Shown here: one piece after another, positions 49,815 through 58,750 of the stretch
How positions within the stretch are numbered: the stretch's first letter is position 1
How the letters are laid out: every line of letters begins with the position of its first letter
Source: Nonomuraea dietziae
GTDB taxonomy: Bacteria > Actinomycetota > Actinomycetes > Streptosporangiales > Streptosporangiaceae
Assembly: GCF_014195505.1 (NCBI RefSeq)
Contig: NZ_JACIBV010000001.1
Location: forward strand, 2,356,001-2,420,000
DNA: 64,000 nt
Direction of reading: 5' to 3'
The notes under the pieces: model-generated
What the model was told of the DNA's origin: nothing
What the model saw: the letters and a program-made list of their open reading frames with translations, nothing else
Databases searched by the model: none
Program-made: the position numbers and the translations under genes

Positions 49815-51298
49815 ATCCCGAGCGAGCGGTAGCGCGCGAGGCGGGCAGGCAACCTGTCCGCCTTCGGCGTCTCCAGCAGTCGCGCGATCTCGAACTCCAG
49901 CGCCCTGGCCACCCGCTCGCAGAAGGCCCTCGGCTCGTAGGCGGCGTCGGGCTCCTCGGGGATGATCCTGTCCACGATGCCGTCACGCCGCAGGTCGGTG
50001 GCGCGCACCCCCTGCGCCTGAGCGATCTCGGGGGCGAAGTCCACGCTGCGGTAGAGGATCGCCGAGGCGCCCTCCGGCGGGAGCGGCGACAGCCAGGCGT
50101 GCTGGGCGGCCAGCACCCTGTCGGCCGGCAGCAGGGCCAGCGCCCCTCCGCCCGCGCCCTCGCCGAGCAGCAGGCAGACGGTCGGGGCGTCGAGCATGAC
50201 GAGGTCGGCGAGGGAGCGGGCGATCTCGGCGGCCAGACCGCCCTCCTCCGCCGCCTTCGACATCGCGGCCCCTGCCGTGTCGATCACGGTGACGAGCGGG
50301 AGGCCCAGCTCGGCGGCCAGCCGCATGCCGCGTCTGGCCACCCGGAGCCCGGCGGGGCCGAGCGGAGCTATCGCGCGCTGCCTGCGCCGGTCCTGGCCGA
50401 GCACGACGGCGGGCGCGGCGCCGAACCTGGCCAGGGCGAGCAGCAGCCCTGGATCGGCCTCGCCCTCGCCGGTGCCGTTCAGCGGGGTGACGTCGGTGGC
50501 GGCGAGCTTGAGCAGGGTCCTGATGCCCGGCCTGTCGTCGCGGCGCGAGCGGGTGATGGCGTCCCACGCCTCGACGGGGCGCAGCGCCTCCTCCGGCGCC
50601 TGCCCCGCGACCAGGCCCTCCTTCTCGGCCGCGAGGACGGTCAGCGCCCTGATCGCCACCTCGCGGGCGTCCTCGGCCGAGACGACGGCGTCGACCAGGC
50701 CGTGCGCGAACAGGTTCTCCGCCACCTGGACGCCCTCGGGGAAGGCGTAGCCGTGCAGCGACTCGAACACCCTGGGCCCGAGGAAGCCGATCAGCGCGCC
50801 CGGCTCGGCCGCGGTCACATGGCCCAGCGAGCCCCAGCTGGCGAAGACGCCGCCGGTCGTGGGATGGCGCAGGTAGACGATGTACGGCAGGCCCGCGTCG
50901 CGGTGCCGCTGCACCGCCACCGTGATCTTGACCATCTGCGCGAAGGCGAGGGCGCCCTCCTGCATGCGCGTGCCTCCCGAGGCGGGCGAGGCCAGCAGCG
51001 GCAGCCTCTCGCGGGTGGCGCGCTCGACCGCCAGCACCAGCCGCTCGGCCGCGGCGACGCCGATGGAGCCGGCCATGAAGGCGAACTCGCAGGCCACGAT
51101 GGCCACCCTGCGACCGCCGAGGAAGCCCTCACCGGTGATCACCGACTCGTCGAACCCGGTCTTGGCGCGCGCGGCGGCCAGCTCGTCGGCGTAGGAGGAG
51201 CCGGACACGGCGGGGTCGGCGGGCGGCGTGTCCCATGACTTCCACGACCCCTTGTCGAGGACCGTCTCGATGAGAGTGCGCGCATCCGGCCGGCTCAC
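49811..51298 (-). CDS. Acetyl-CoA carboxylase-type carboxyltransferase, fused beta and alpha halves
   Basis: A 495-aa enzyme transferring carboxylate from carboxybiotin to an acyl-CoA. The N-terminal beta-like half has SPASGGTRMQEGALAF and HPTTGGVFASWG. The C-terminal alpha-like half has VTVIDTAGAAMSKAAEEGG and LGEGAGGGALALLPADRV. It lacks the N-terminal zinc ribbon of AccD. The start GTG at 51298 is set by GGGGAG five bases upstream; the longer frame is non-coding. No biotin carboxylase is nearby. It follows a CoA-transferase gene by 46 nt. Confidence 0.87.
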   Translation of the reverse strand: MSRPDARTLIETVLDKGSWKSWDTPPADPAVSGSSYADELAAARAKTGFDESVITGEGFLGGRRVAIVACEFAFMAGSIGVAAAERLVLAVERATRERLPLLASPASGGTRMQEGALAFAQMVKITVAVQRHRDAGLPYIVYLRHPTTGGVFASWGSLGHVTAAEPGALIGFLGPRVFESLHGYAFPEGVQVAENLFAHGLVDAVVSAEDAREVAIRALTVLAAEKEGLVAGQAPEEALRPVEAWDAITRSRRDDRPGIRTLLKLAATDVTPLNGTGEGEADPGLLLALARFGAAPAVVLGQDRRRQRAIAPLGPAGLRVARRGMRLAAELGLPLVTVIDTAGAAMSKAAEEGGLAAEIARSLADLVMLDAPTVCLLLGEGAGGGALALLPADRVLAAQHAWLSPLPPEGASAILYRSVDFAPEIAQAQGVRATDLRRDGIVDRIIPEEPDAAYEPRAFCERVARALEFEIARLLETPKADRLPARLARYRSLGI

Positions 51299-51344
51299 CA
51301 CTGCTCCCCTGCTGTCGACGAGTGCTGCAATGTTGACGCGCGGA

Positions 51345-52502
51345 TCACCGTTCCCGTTCCGCCAACCACGAAAGCACGGCCTCGCCGTCCTGGCCGAGGG
51401 CCGGAGGGGCGGTGTGCCGCGCCCGCGGGGCGCCGTCGAAGCGCAGGGGCGGTCCCGGCAGCTCGATCGTGCCGAGCACGGGGTGCTCCACCTCCACGAC
51501 CAGCCCCTGGGAACGGGTCTGCTCCCATGTGTACACCTCATCCAGCGTGCGGATGGCGCCCGCGGGCACGCCCAGGTCGGCCAGCGCGGTCAGCCAGTCC
51601 TCCCTGTCGCGACGGGCGAGAGACTTCTCCATCTGTGCGATCAGCTCGTCCCTGTGCGCGAGTCTCTGCCTGTTCGTCGCATACTTCGCGTCATCGGGGT
51701 CGATGTCCAGCAAGGTGGCCACCTTGCGCCACTGGCCGTCATTGGCGGCGGCGATCTGCAGCATGCCGTCGGCGCAGCGGAAGGCGCCGTAGGGGGCGAT
51801 GGAGGCGTGGTGGTTGCCGCCAGCGACCGGGACCGTGCCGCCGACCGTCCAGGCCGTGCCGTGGTAGGAGTGCACGCCCGCCACCGCGGCCAGCAGGGAG
51901 GTGCGCACGACCTCTCCCCTGCCGGTGCGCTCACGCGCGTAGAGGGCGGCGACCACGCCGTAGGCGCCGTGGATGCCGGCCAGCAGGTCGGCGATGGAGG
52001 CGCCCACCCGGTACGGCTCGTCCTTGGAGGGCCCCGTGAGCGACATGAGCCCCGCCTCGCCCTGGGCGATCTGGTCGTAGCCCGGCCTGCCGCCCTCGGG
52101 GCCGTCGTGGCCGAAGCCGGTGATGGACAGGATCACCAGGCGCGGGTTGAGCTCGTGCAGCCGCTCGACAGGAAAGCCCAGGCGGTCGAGCACGCCGGTG
52201 CGGAAGTTCTCGATCAGGACGTCGCTCTGCCGTACCAGCCGCTCGACGAGCCGTCTGCCCTCGTCCGACTTCAGGTCGACGGCGATGGACTGCTTGTTGC
52301 GGTTGGCCGCCAGGAAGTAGGTGGAGATGTCGTGGTCAGGGCCGACGAAGGGCGGGCCCCACCCGCGCGACTCGTCGCCACCGCCCGGATGCTCGACCTT
52401 GATCACCTTGGCGCCCAGGTCGCCGAGCATCTGGGCGGCGTGCGGCCCGGCCAGGGCCCTGGACAGGTCGAGGACGACGATGTCGCCGAGGGGTCCGCGC
52501 AA
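51345..52502 (-). CDS. CaiB/BaiF family III CoA-transferase
   Basis: A 385-aa CoA-transferase moving CoA between carboxylic acids. It begins GDIVVLDLSRALAGPHAAQ, has YFLAANRNKQSIAVDLK and the catalytic Asp in VGASIADLLAGIHGAY (about 166). The start is TTG, decided by a perfect AGGAGG six bases upstream; the open frame to 52706 has no such support. It is likely co-transcribed with the carboxyltransferase, forming a small acyl-CoA module of unknown substrate. Confidence 0.88.
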   Translation of the reverse strand: MRGPLGDIVVLDLSRALAGPHAAQMLGDLGAKVIKVEHPGGGDESRGWGPPFVGPDHDISTYFLAANRNKQSIAVDLKSDEGRRLVERLVRQSDVLIENFRTGVLDRLGFPVERLHELNPRLVILSITGFGHDGPEGGRPGYDQIAQGEAGLMSLTGPSKDEPYRVGASIADLLAGIHGAYGVVAALYARERTGRGEVVRTSLLAAVAGVHSYHGTAWTVGGTVPVAGGNHHASIAPYGAFRCADGMLQIAAANDGQWRKVATLLDIDPDDAKYATNRQRLAHRDELIAQMEKSLARRDREDWLTALADLGVPAGAIRTLDEVYTWEQTRSQGLVVEVEHPVLGTIELPGPPLRFDGAPRARHTAPPALGQDGEAVLSWLAERER

Positions 52503-52608
52503 GATCAACCTCCTGTGATGGTCGCCGAGCCTACGGCTTTCTAGCCTTTCAGGCGAGAGCCCCCACTCGACAGTCAGGTCCCCGTTCCGGCGTGGCAGGA
52601 TCTGGTGC

Positions 52609-53142
52609 GTGGACCACCTGGTGAAACGCGTCATGGACCGGCCGCCCTCCTGCGGCGGGACCAGGGTGGTCGCCGTCGACGGGCCGGCGGGTTCGGGCAA
52701 GACCACGTTCGCGGCGCGGCTGGGGCGGGCGCTCGGCGCGCAGGTCGTGCACAGCGACGATTTCCCCGTGCCGTGGCAGGAGGGCCCTGGGCCCTGGTTC
52801 GCCGCGCTGGAGGAGCAGGTGCTGCGCCCCCTCGCCTCGGGCAGGGCGGGCGCCTTCCGCCGCTACGACTGGGCGCGCGGGGCCTACGCCGAGCTCGTGA
52901 GCGTGCCCGTCGCGCCCGTGCTCGTCATCGAGGGCGTCGGGACCGCCCGCCGTAGCCCCCTGGTGGCCTTCAGGGTGTGGGTGGAGGCGCCGAGGGCCGT
53001 GCGCCTGGCCAGGGTGCTGGAGCGGGACGGGCCCGAGCTGGAGCGGCGGTGGCTGGCGTGGTTCGAGGCGGAGGAGCGGTGGTTCGCCGAGGACGGCACC
53101 AGGCAGGGGGCCGATGCCGTCCTCGACGGCACGCGTCACTGA
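52609..53142 (+). CDS. Uridine kinase-like P-loop protein
   Basis: A 177-aa ATP-binding protein. Walker A is VDGPAGSGKTTFA (about residues 25-35), followed by VVHSDDFPVPW with the conserved Asp-Asp of the uridine/cytidine kinase group, and VLVIEGVGTAR. It is shorter than uridine kinase and lacks a clear lid, so a nucleoside or sugar kinase role is tentative. It converges with the sugar ABC permease gene, the two ends overlapping by 7 bp (53136-53142). Confidence 0.75.
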   Translation: MDHLVKRVMDRPPSCGGTRVVAVDGPAGSGKTTFAARLGRALGAQVVHSDDFPVPWQEGPGPWFAALEEQVLRPLASGRAGAFRRYDWARGAYAELVSVPVAPVLVIEGVGTARRSPLVAFRVWVEAPRAVRLARVLERDGPELERRWLAWFEAEERWFAEDGTRQGADAVLDGTRH

Positions 53143-53957
53143 CCGGCCAGCCCCGTGTGCGCGACGCCGCGGATGATCTGACGCTGGAACAGCACGAAGA
53201 CCACCAGCAGCGGCAGACCGGCCAGCACGACCGAGGCCATGATCTGCGCGTAGCGCAGACCGAAGGTGCCCTGCACGACGTTGGCCAGGCCGACGGGCAG
53301 CGTCATGGTGTTCGGGTCGGTGGAGACCAGGAACGGCCACAGGAAGTTGTTCCACGTCGTGATGAAGGTGAAGATCGCCACCGCGCCCAGCACGGGCCGC
53401 GACAGCGGCAGCACGATGGTGAAGAACACCCGCCAGCGGCCCGCCCCGTCGACGAAGGCGGCCTGCTCCAGCTCGGGCGGCACCTCCTGGAAGAACTTGT
53501 AGAGGATGTAGACGATCAGCGGCGCGGCGATCTGCGGCAGGATGATCCCCCACCAGGTGTCGACCAGGCCGAGCGCGACCATCTCGGCGAACAGCGGGGC
53601 GATGAGCACCTGCGGCGGCACCATGATCCCGGCCAGGATCAGCCCCAGCAGGACCCGCCGGCCGCGGAAGCTCGTGCGGGCGAACCCGTAGGCGGCCATC
53701 GCCGACAGCAGCACGGTCATGAAGGTGACCACCAGCGTCGTGACCGCCGAGTTGATCGCCCACTTCACGATGCCGCCGGTGCCGAGCACCAGGGCGTAGG
53801 CGTCGAGGGTGATCTCGCTGCCGATCCACGTCGAGGGCACCGCCGTGGTCTCGCCCTCGGGCTTGAGCGAGGTGGCCACCGCCCACGCCATCGGCGCCAG
53901 CCACGCGGCGGCCAGCAGAACAGCCAGCACCAGCAACACCAGTTGGCCGCGCCTCAT
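53136..53957 (-). CDS. Sugar ABC transporter permease, MalG-like
   Basis: A 273-aa inner-membrane permease with six helices. The EAA loop is EQAAFVDGAGRWRVFFTIVLPLSRP, characteristic of carbohydrate (CUT1) importers. It overlaps the MalF-like gene in ATGA and is the last gene of the operon. No ATPase gene is in the operon; a shared MsiK-like ATPase elsewhere is expected, as in other actinobacteria. Confidence 0.92.
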   Translation of the reverse strand: MRRGQLVLLVLAVLLAAAWLAPMAWAVATSLKPEGETTAVPSTWIGSEITLDAYALVLGTGGIVKWAINSAVTTLVVTFMTVLLSAMAAYGFARTSFRGRRVLLGLILAGIMVPPQVLIAPLFAEMVALGLVDTWWGIILPQIAAPLIVYILYKFFQEVPPELEQAAFVDGAGRWRVFFTIVLPLSRPVLGAVAIFTFITTWNNFLWPFLVSTDPNTMTLPVGLANVVQGTFGLRYAQIMASVVLAGLPLLVVFVLFQRQIIRGVAHTGLAGQ

Positions 53958-54874
53958 GACAGGCCCTCCTCACGCTTGCGGAACAGCCTGAGCTGGACCA
54001 GGGAGATGACGACGATGATGGCGAACAGGATGTAGGAGACGGCCGAGGCGTAGCCGATGCGATAGCCGGTGAACCCGACGTCGTAGGCGTACTCGATGAT
54101 CGACCTGGTGGAGTCCTCGGGCCCGCCGCCGGTCATCAGGTAGATCTGGTCGAAGACCTTCAGCGACGCGAGCAGCTGCAACACGATGATCAGCCCGGTC
54201 GTACGGCGCAGCATCGGCAGCGTGATCGCGCGCAGCCTGACCCAGGCGTTGGCCCCGTCGATCGCGGCCGCCTCGTACAGCGGCTGAGGGATGCTCTGCA
54301 GCGCGGCCAGGTAGAGCAGGAAGTTGAAGCCCACCGTCCACCAGACGGTGGTCAGCACCACCGACCACATGGCCACGCCCGGATCGCCCAGCCACAGCAC
54401 GTCGGTGCCGAGCGTGCCGTTGAGCAGGCCGAAGCTCGGCTGGTAGATCATGTCGCGCCACAGCAGCGCGACCACGGCGGACGGCAGCAGGAAGGGGGCG
54501 AAGAACGACAGCCGCCACAGCCAGCGCACGAAGCGCAGGTTGTGCACGAGCAGGGCCAGCAGCAGGCCGAGCAGGACCAGCGGGACGGTGCTGAGCGCGG
54601 TGAAGACGATCGTGTTCCAGAGCGAACGCCACATGCGGGGGTCGCCGAACGCCTCGGCGTAGTTGGCCAGTCCGACCAGCTCGTCGTTCGAGCCCGCGAT
54701 GTTGACGCTCGACAGGCTCATGCGCAGGCCGTCCAGCAGGGGCCAGACCAGGAAGGCCAGGTAGACCAGCAGGAAGGGGCCGACGAACAGCAGCCCGTGC
54801 TGCGTCCACCTGCGCGCGACCTTGACCTCGGCGACGGGCTGGGTGGCGGCCGGAGCCGCGACGGTGGTGGTCAT
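53954..54874 (-). CDS. Sugar ABC transporter permease, MalF-like
   Basis: A 306-aa permease with six helices after a basic N-terminus. The EAA loop is YEAAAIDGANAWVRLRAITLPMLR. It overlaps the binding-protein gene upstream and the MalG-like gene downstream by 4 bp each. It pairs with the latter in a CUT1-type transporter for an oligosaccharide, probably arabinose-containing given the neighbouring GH51 enzyme. Confidence 0.92.
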   Translation of the reverse strand: MTTTVAAPAATQPVAEVKVARRWTQHGLLFVGPFLLVYLAFLVWPLLDGLRMSLSSVNIAGSNDELVGLANYAEAFGDPRMWRSLWNTIVFTALSTVPLVLLGLLLALLVHNLRFVRWLWRLSFFAPFLLPSAVVALLWRDMIYQPSFGLLNGTLGTDVLWLGDPGVAMWSVVLTTVWWTVGFNFLLYLAALQSIPQPLYEAAAIDGANAWVRLRAITLPMLRRTTGLIIVLQLLASLKVFDQIYLMTGGGPEDSTRSIIEYAYDVGFTGYRIGYASAVSYILFAIIVVISLVQLRLFRKREEGLS

Positions 54875-56190
54875 CGGCCTGCCTCCGGGAAGGGGTTGGG
54901 CGCTGACATCAGCCTGCCCAGCGCGGCCTTGGCCTCGGCCAGGCCCTGCTCGGGGGTGCGACTGCCGGCGATCACGGTGGAGAAGCAGGCCCCGAAGTCG
55001 ATCCAGAGCCTGGAGGCCGAGCCGGCGAACCAGACCTGCGGGTCGAGGGCCACCTCGGTGATCACCGAGCGGTACTCCGACTGCGGCTGCAGCGCGAGGT
55101 ACTCGGGCCGCTCAAGGGTTGGCAGGTAGGCGGGCACGTGCCCCGCCACTGCCCAGTCCGCGCTGTTCTTGACCAGCGCCGCGATGAACCTGTAGGTCGC
55201 CTTCTCCGCCTCGGGGTCGCGTTCGCGCTGGTGCGGCAGGACGAAGACGTGACAGTCGGCCTGCGCCGACCCGCTGCCGAACACGGCGGGAAAGCGCGCC
55301 ATGCTGAACGGCATCTTGGCCAGCTTGAACGTCGTGGTCTCCCAGTCACCGTTCCACAGGAAGGCCGCCTCGCCGTTCTGGAAGGCGGCGACCGAGGCGC
55401 CGTAGTCGGTGTTCGGGTCGCACAGGCCCTCCTCGCCGAGCCTGCGCATGAAGCGCAGCGCCTGGAGCGCCTTGTCGTCGTCGATGGTGATCTGGGAGCC
55501 GTCCCGCGACAGCAGCGTGCCGCCGCTCTGCGGGTAGAGCGACCACCACACCCGCCAGGGGCCGACCGTGCCGAGCCCGAGGGCGTCGAAGACGAGCGGA
55601 GGCCTGCCTCCCGTCACCTCCTTGGCCTTGCGCAACGCCTCGACCAGGCCCTCCTCGCCCTCGGTGGGCGCGAGCCTGCCGTCGGTGCCCAGCAGGCCCG
55701 CCTTCTCGGTCAGGTCGGTGTTGTAGTACTGCACCATCGGGTGGGCGTCGAACGGCACCGCGTACAGCACGCCGTCGATGTGGGCGCGTTCCCAGATGGG
55801 CGGGCTGAAGTCCTCGGGCCTCAGCCCGTTCTCGGCCAGCAGGTCGACGTTGATCGGGTCGAGGATCTGGCCGGGGCCGATCCCCGGCAGGCGGGCGAGG
55901 TGGAAGGTGGCGACATCGGGAGAGCGACCGCCGGATCCGGCCATCGCGATCTTGGTGTAGTACGGCTCACCCCAGGCCAGGACGTTCTCCTCGACGAACA
56001 GGTCGGGATTGGCCTTGGCGAAGGCGCCCACCATCTCGTTCATGATGATGCCGTCGCTGGCGCCGAGGAAGTGCCAGTACTTCACCCTGGTCCGGGTGGA
56101 GCCCAGGTCGGTGGGATAGGAGCAACCGCCGAGGACGCCCATGGCGAGCGCGCCGCCGAGCAGTCCTCTCCGGGTCATCAGATGGTCCAC
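54871..56190 (-). CDS. Extracellular sugar-binding lipoprotein
   Basis: A 439-aa solute-binding protein (SBP_bac_1 type) for the adjacent permeases. The N-terminus combines a twin-arginine-like MTRRGLLGG with a lipobox LGGC (about residue 23). Family stretches include FLWNGDWETTTFK. The GTG start at 56190 has GGAG seven bases upstream; ATG 56178 is an in-frame alternative. It follows the arabinofuranosidase gene by 46 nt. Confidence 0.9.
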   Translation of the reverse strand: MDHLMTRRGLLGGALAMGVLGGCSYPTDLGSTRTRVKYWHFLGASDGIIMNEMVGAFAKANPDLFVEENVLAWGEPYYTKIAMAGSGGRSPDVATFHLARLPGIGPGQILDPINVDLLAENGLRPEDFSPPIWERAHIDGVLYAVPFDAHPMVQYYNTDLTEKAGLLGTDGRLAPTEGEEGLVEALRKAKEVTGGRPPLVFDALGLGTVGPWRVWWSLYPQSGGTLLSRDGSQITIDDDKALQALRFMRRLGEEGLCDPNTDYGASVAAFQNGEAAFLWNGDWETTTFKLAKMPFSMARFPAVFGSGSAQADCHVFVLPHQRERDPEAEKATYRFIAALVKNSADWAVAGHVPAYLPTLERPEYLALQPQSEYRSVITEVALDPQVWFAGSASRLWIDFGACFSTVIAGSRTPEQGLAEAKAALGRLMSAPNPFPEAGR

Positions 56191-56236
56191 TGCTTGTCTC
56201 CAGGGGACTTCGGCCGCGCCCCCCGATGGCGCGGGA

Positions 56237-57739
56237 TCACTGGCGGGCGAGGCGGATGACGTTCCAGGAGACGGCGGGCAGCGTGATCTCGAGCGTGCCG
56301 TCGGTCAGGCGGGCGTCGGGGTTGGCGCGCGGCGCCACCGCGTCAGGGGTGTCGGCGCTGTTGCGGGCGTAGGGGTCGGGGCCCGACAGGGTGGTGACCT
56401 CCTCCAGCCGGAGCGCGCCGAGAGAGCGCAGGTCGGCGGTGAGGGTCAGCGGCTGGTCCACCGAGCGGTTGACCGCGAACACGGTGGTGAACTCGCCGTC
56501 ATGGGTGGCGACGGCGTCGAGCGCGGCGACCTCGCCGAACCTGCTGGTCTCGTGGACGGGCGAGGTGGTCTCGACCCGCAGGACGTCGCCCTTGGCGTAG
56601 GCGGCGGCCTGGGCGAAGGGGTGGAAGGTGGTCTGCTTCCACGCGCGCCCGCCCGGCTCGGTCATGATCGGGGCGATCACGTTGACGAGCTGGGCCAGGC
56701 AGGCGGAGGTGACACGGTCGCTGTGGCGCAGCAGCGAGATCAGCAGACCGCCGAGCGTCACCGCGTCGGCCAGGTGGTAGTGGTCCTCGAGCAGCGGAGG
56801 GGCGACCGGCCATCCGGTCATGGGCTCGGCGTTCTGGTAGCGCGACAGGTACCAGACGTTCCACTCGTCGAAGGAGATGTTGATCTTCTTCTTGCTCTTG
56901 AGCCTGGCGCCGACGCTGTCGGCGGTGGCCACCACGGAGTCGATGAAGTGGTCCATGTCCATGGCCGAGGCCAGGAAGCTGGCCAGATCGCCGTCGTGCT
57001 CCTCGTAGTAGGCGTGACAGGAGATGAAGTCGACGACGTCGTAGGTCTCCTCCAGCACGGTGGCCTCCCACGCGCCGAAGGTCGGCATGCTGGAGCCCGA
57101 GCTGCCGCAGGCCACCAGTTCGAGGCCAGGGTCGAGCATGCGCATCGCCCTGCCGGTCTCGGCGGCGAGCCTGCCGTACTCCCTGGCGCTCTTGTGGCCG
57201 ATCTGCCAGGGGCCGTCCATCTCGTTGCCGAGACACCACATGCGGACGGCGTGCGGCTCCTTGGCGCCGTTGGCGACCCGCAGGTCCGACAGGTGCGTGC
57301 CGGCGTCGATGTTGCAGTACTCCAGCAGGTCGAGGGCGGACTCGATGCCCCTGGTGCCGAGGTTGACCGCCATCATCGGCTCGACGCCCGCCTTGCGGCA
57401 CCAGGTCATGAACTCGTCCAGGCCGAACTCGTTGGTCTCGGTGGAGTGCCAGGCGAGGTCCAGCCTGGTGGGACGCTGCTCGCGCGGGCCCGTGCCGTCC
57501 TCCCACCGGTAGCCGGAGACGAAGTTGCCACCGGGGTAGCGGACGCTCGTCGCCCCCAGCTGCCTGGTCAGGTCGAGCACGTCCTGGCGGAAGCCGTCCT
57601 GGTCGGCGGTGGGGTGCGTCGGCTCGTAGATCCCCGTGTAGACACAGCGGCCGAGGTGCTCGACGAAGGCGCCGAAGGTGCGGCGGTGCACGGGGGCCAC
57701 CCGGAAGGCGGGATCCAGAGTGAGGTGCGCGGTCAGCAC
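56237..57739 (-). CDS. abfA: Alpha-L-arabinofuranosidase, GH51
   Basis: A 500-aa intracellular glycosidase releasing arabinofuranose from arabinoxylan or arabinan oligosaccharides. The acid/base Glu is in WCLGNEMDGPWQ (about 175) and the nucleophile Glu in ISFDEWNVWY (about 293). RYPGGNFVSGYRWEDG is the GH51 signature. There is no signal peptide, consistent with uptake of oligosaccharides by the downstream ABC transporter. The GTG start has AGGAG seven bases upstream. It is first in the operon. Confidence 0.93.
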   Translation of the reverse strand: MLTAHLTLDPAFRVAPVHRRTFGAFVEHLGRCVYTGIYEPTHPTADQDGFRQDVLDLTRQLGATSVRYPGGNFVSGYRWEDGTGPREQRPTRLDLAWHSTETNEFGLDEFMTWCRKAGVEPMMAVNLGTRGIESALDLLEYCNIDAGTHLSDLRVANGAKEPHAVRMWCLGNEMDGPWQIGHKSAREYGRLAAETGRAMRMLDPGLELVACGSSGSSMPTFGAWEATVLEETYDVVDFISCHAYYEEHDGDLASFLASAMDMDHFIDSVVATADSVGARLKSKKKINISFDEWNVWYLSRYQNAEPMTGWPVAPPLLEDHYHLADAVTLGGLLISLLRHSDRVTSACLAQLVNVIAPIMTEPGGRAWKQTTFHPFAQAAAYAKGDVLRVETTSPVHETSRFGEVAALDAVATHDGEFTTVFAVNRSVDQPLTLTADLRSLGALRLEEVTTLSGPDPYARNSADTPDAVAPRANPDARLTDGTLEITLPAVSWNVIRLARQ

Positions 57740-57766
57740 TGAGCTTCTCCTAGAGGAACGTGTGTT

Positions 57767-57818
57767 AGCGTTAACATTTCGTACTGTTAACGCTCACTTG
57801 GAGACGAGTGTTAACGCT
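57767..57818. promoter_or_regulatory. Three copies of a TGTTAACGCT element, candidate LacI-type operators
   Basis: TGTTAACGCT occurs exactly at 57785-57794 and 57809-57818, and inverted as AGCGTTAACA at 57767-57776. The first site extends to the near-palindrome TGTTAGCGTTAACA with a central CG, typical of LacI-family repressors. They lie 28-79 bp upstream of the arabinofuranosidase start. No LacI gene is in the window. Confidence 0.65.
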
Positions 57819-57843
57819 GTGCCCTCGTGGGTCAACCCCCTGT

Positions 57844-58521
57844 TCAGTCGAGGTGGCCCACCTCGTTGAACGACACCAGCTCGAGGCGCCCGTCCGGCGC
57901 GGCCCACGTCGAGACCGAGGCGTTCCTGATCGGGGCGTGGACGTCGACGGCCGCCAGGTCGGTGTCGTGCGCCTGCTCGATGACGTGGCGCAGGACCAGC
58001 ACCACCGAGTCGTGGGCGACGATCAGCACGCGCCGCCCCTCGGCCTTCGAGGCCAGGTCGGCCAGGAAGTCCCTGAGCCTGACCGCCACGTCGCCGAACG
58101 ACTCGCCGCCGGGCGGGCGGTAGCCGTACTCCCCTTGGGCCAGCATCCGCGCCACCTCGTCAGGGAAGCGCTGCCCCAGCGCGGCCAGGTTGTAGTAGCG
58201 CAGCTCGCCCCACTCCCTGTCGCGCAGCCGCGCGTCGACGCCGACAGGAAGCGAGGGGGCGCCCCATGCCCGCTGGGCGAGCCTCCAGGTCTCCTTGGCC
58301 CGCAGGTACGGCGAGCACCACACGACCTCAGGCGCCTCCTGCGGGGCAAGCGCCGCCAGGTACCTGCCCAGGGACGCGGCCTGCGCGCGCCCCAGCGCGG
58401 TCAGCGCGATCTCGTCGTCGCCAGGCTCGTAGAACAGCGGGACGCCGATCGCCTCCTGGAAGGCGAGGTTGGCCTCGCTCTGGCCGTGTCGTACCGCGAT
58501 GATCCGCCGGGGCCCGGTCAT
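57844..58521 (-). CDS. Histidine phosphatase family protein
   Basis: A 225-aa phosphoglycerate-mutase-like phosphatase. The phosphohistidine motif is AVRHGQSEAN, the second Arg is in SPYLRAKETW, the proton donor Glu in RDREWGELRYY, and the second His in IVAHDSVVLV. The substrate is not predictable. ATG 58521 is used; the frame upstream to 58941 is not coding. It ends close to the arabinofuranosidase operator region. Confidence 0.87.
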   Translation of the reverse strand: MTGPRRIIAVRHGQSEANLAFQEAIGVPLFYEPGDDEIALTALGRAQAASLGRYLAALAPQEAPEVVWCSPYLRAKETWRLAQRAWGAPSLPVGVDARLRDREWGELRYYNLAALGQRFPDEVARMLAQGEYGYRPPGGESFGDVAVRLRDFLADLASKAEGRRVLIVAHDSVVLVLRHVIEQAHDTDLAAVDVHAPIRNASVSTWAAPDGRLELVSFNEVGHLD

Positions 58522-58750
58522 ATGATCATTCTGCCCCCGTCGGCACCCGCACACCCGAAAGCGGTGAAAGCAGTTCAATTCGCTGAGCGCCGCCCGGGTC
58601 CGGAAGCCGACCGGTGAGACGCCGAACACACGGGTGAGCGTCCCCTGCGCGGGAGAAGCGGTCGGGACGCCGGGCGGGCGCGAGTCGCCCCCGCCCTCTC
58701 GAGGGGCGGGGTGCTTCCGTGGCGGGGAGGGAGCTGGCAGAATTACGGCC

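Noticed and set aside
57740..57840. TTGACC-N17-AACACT as the arabinofuranosidase promoter
   Set aside because: The -35 is good but the -10 is poor and inside an operator copy. I could not choose a promoter among several weak candidates.
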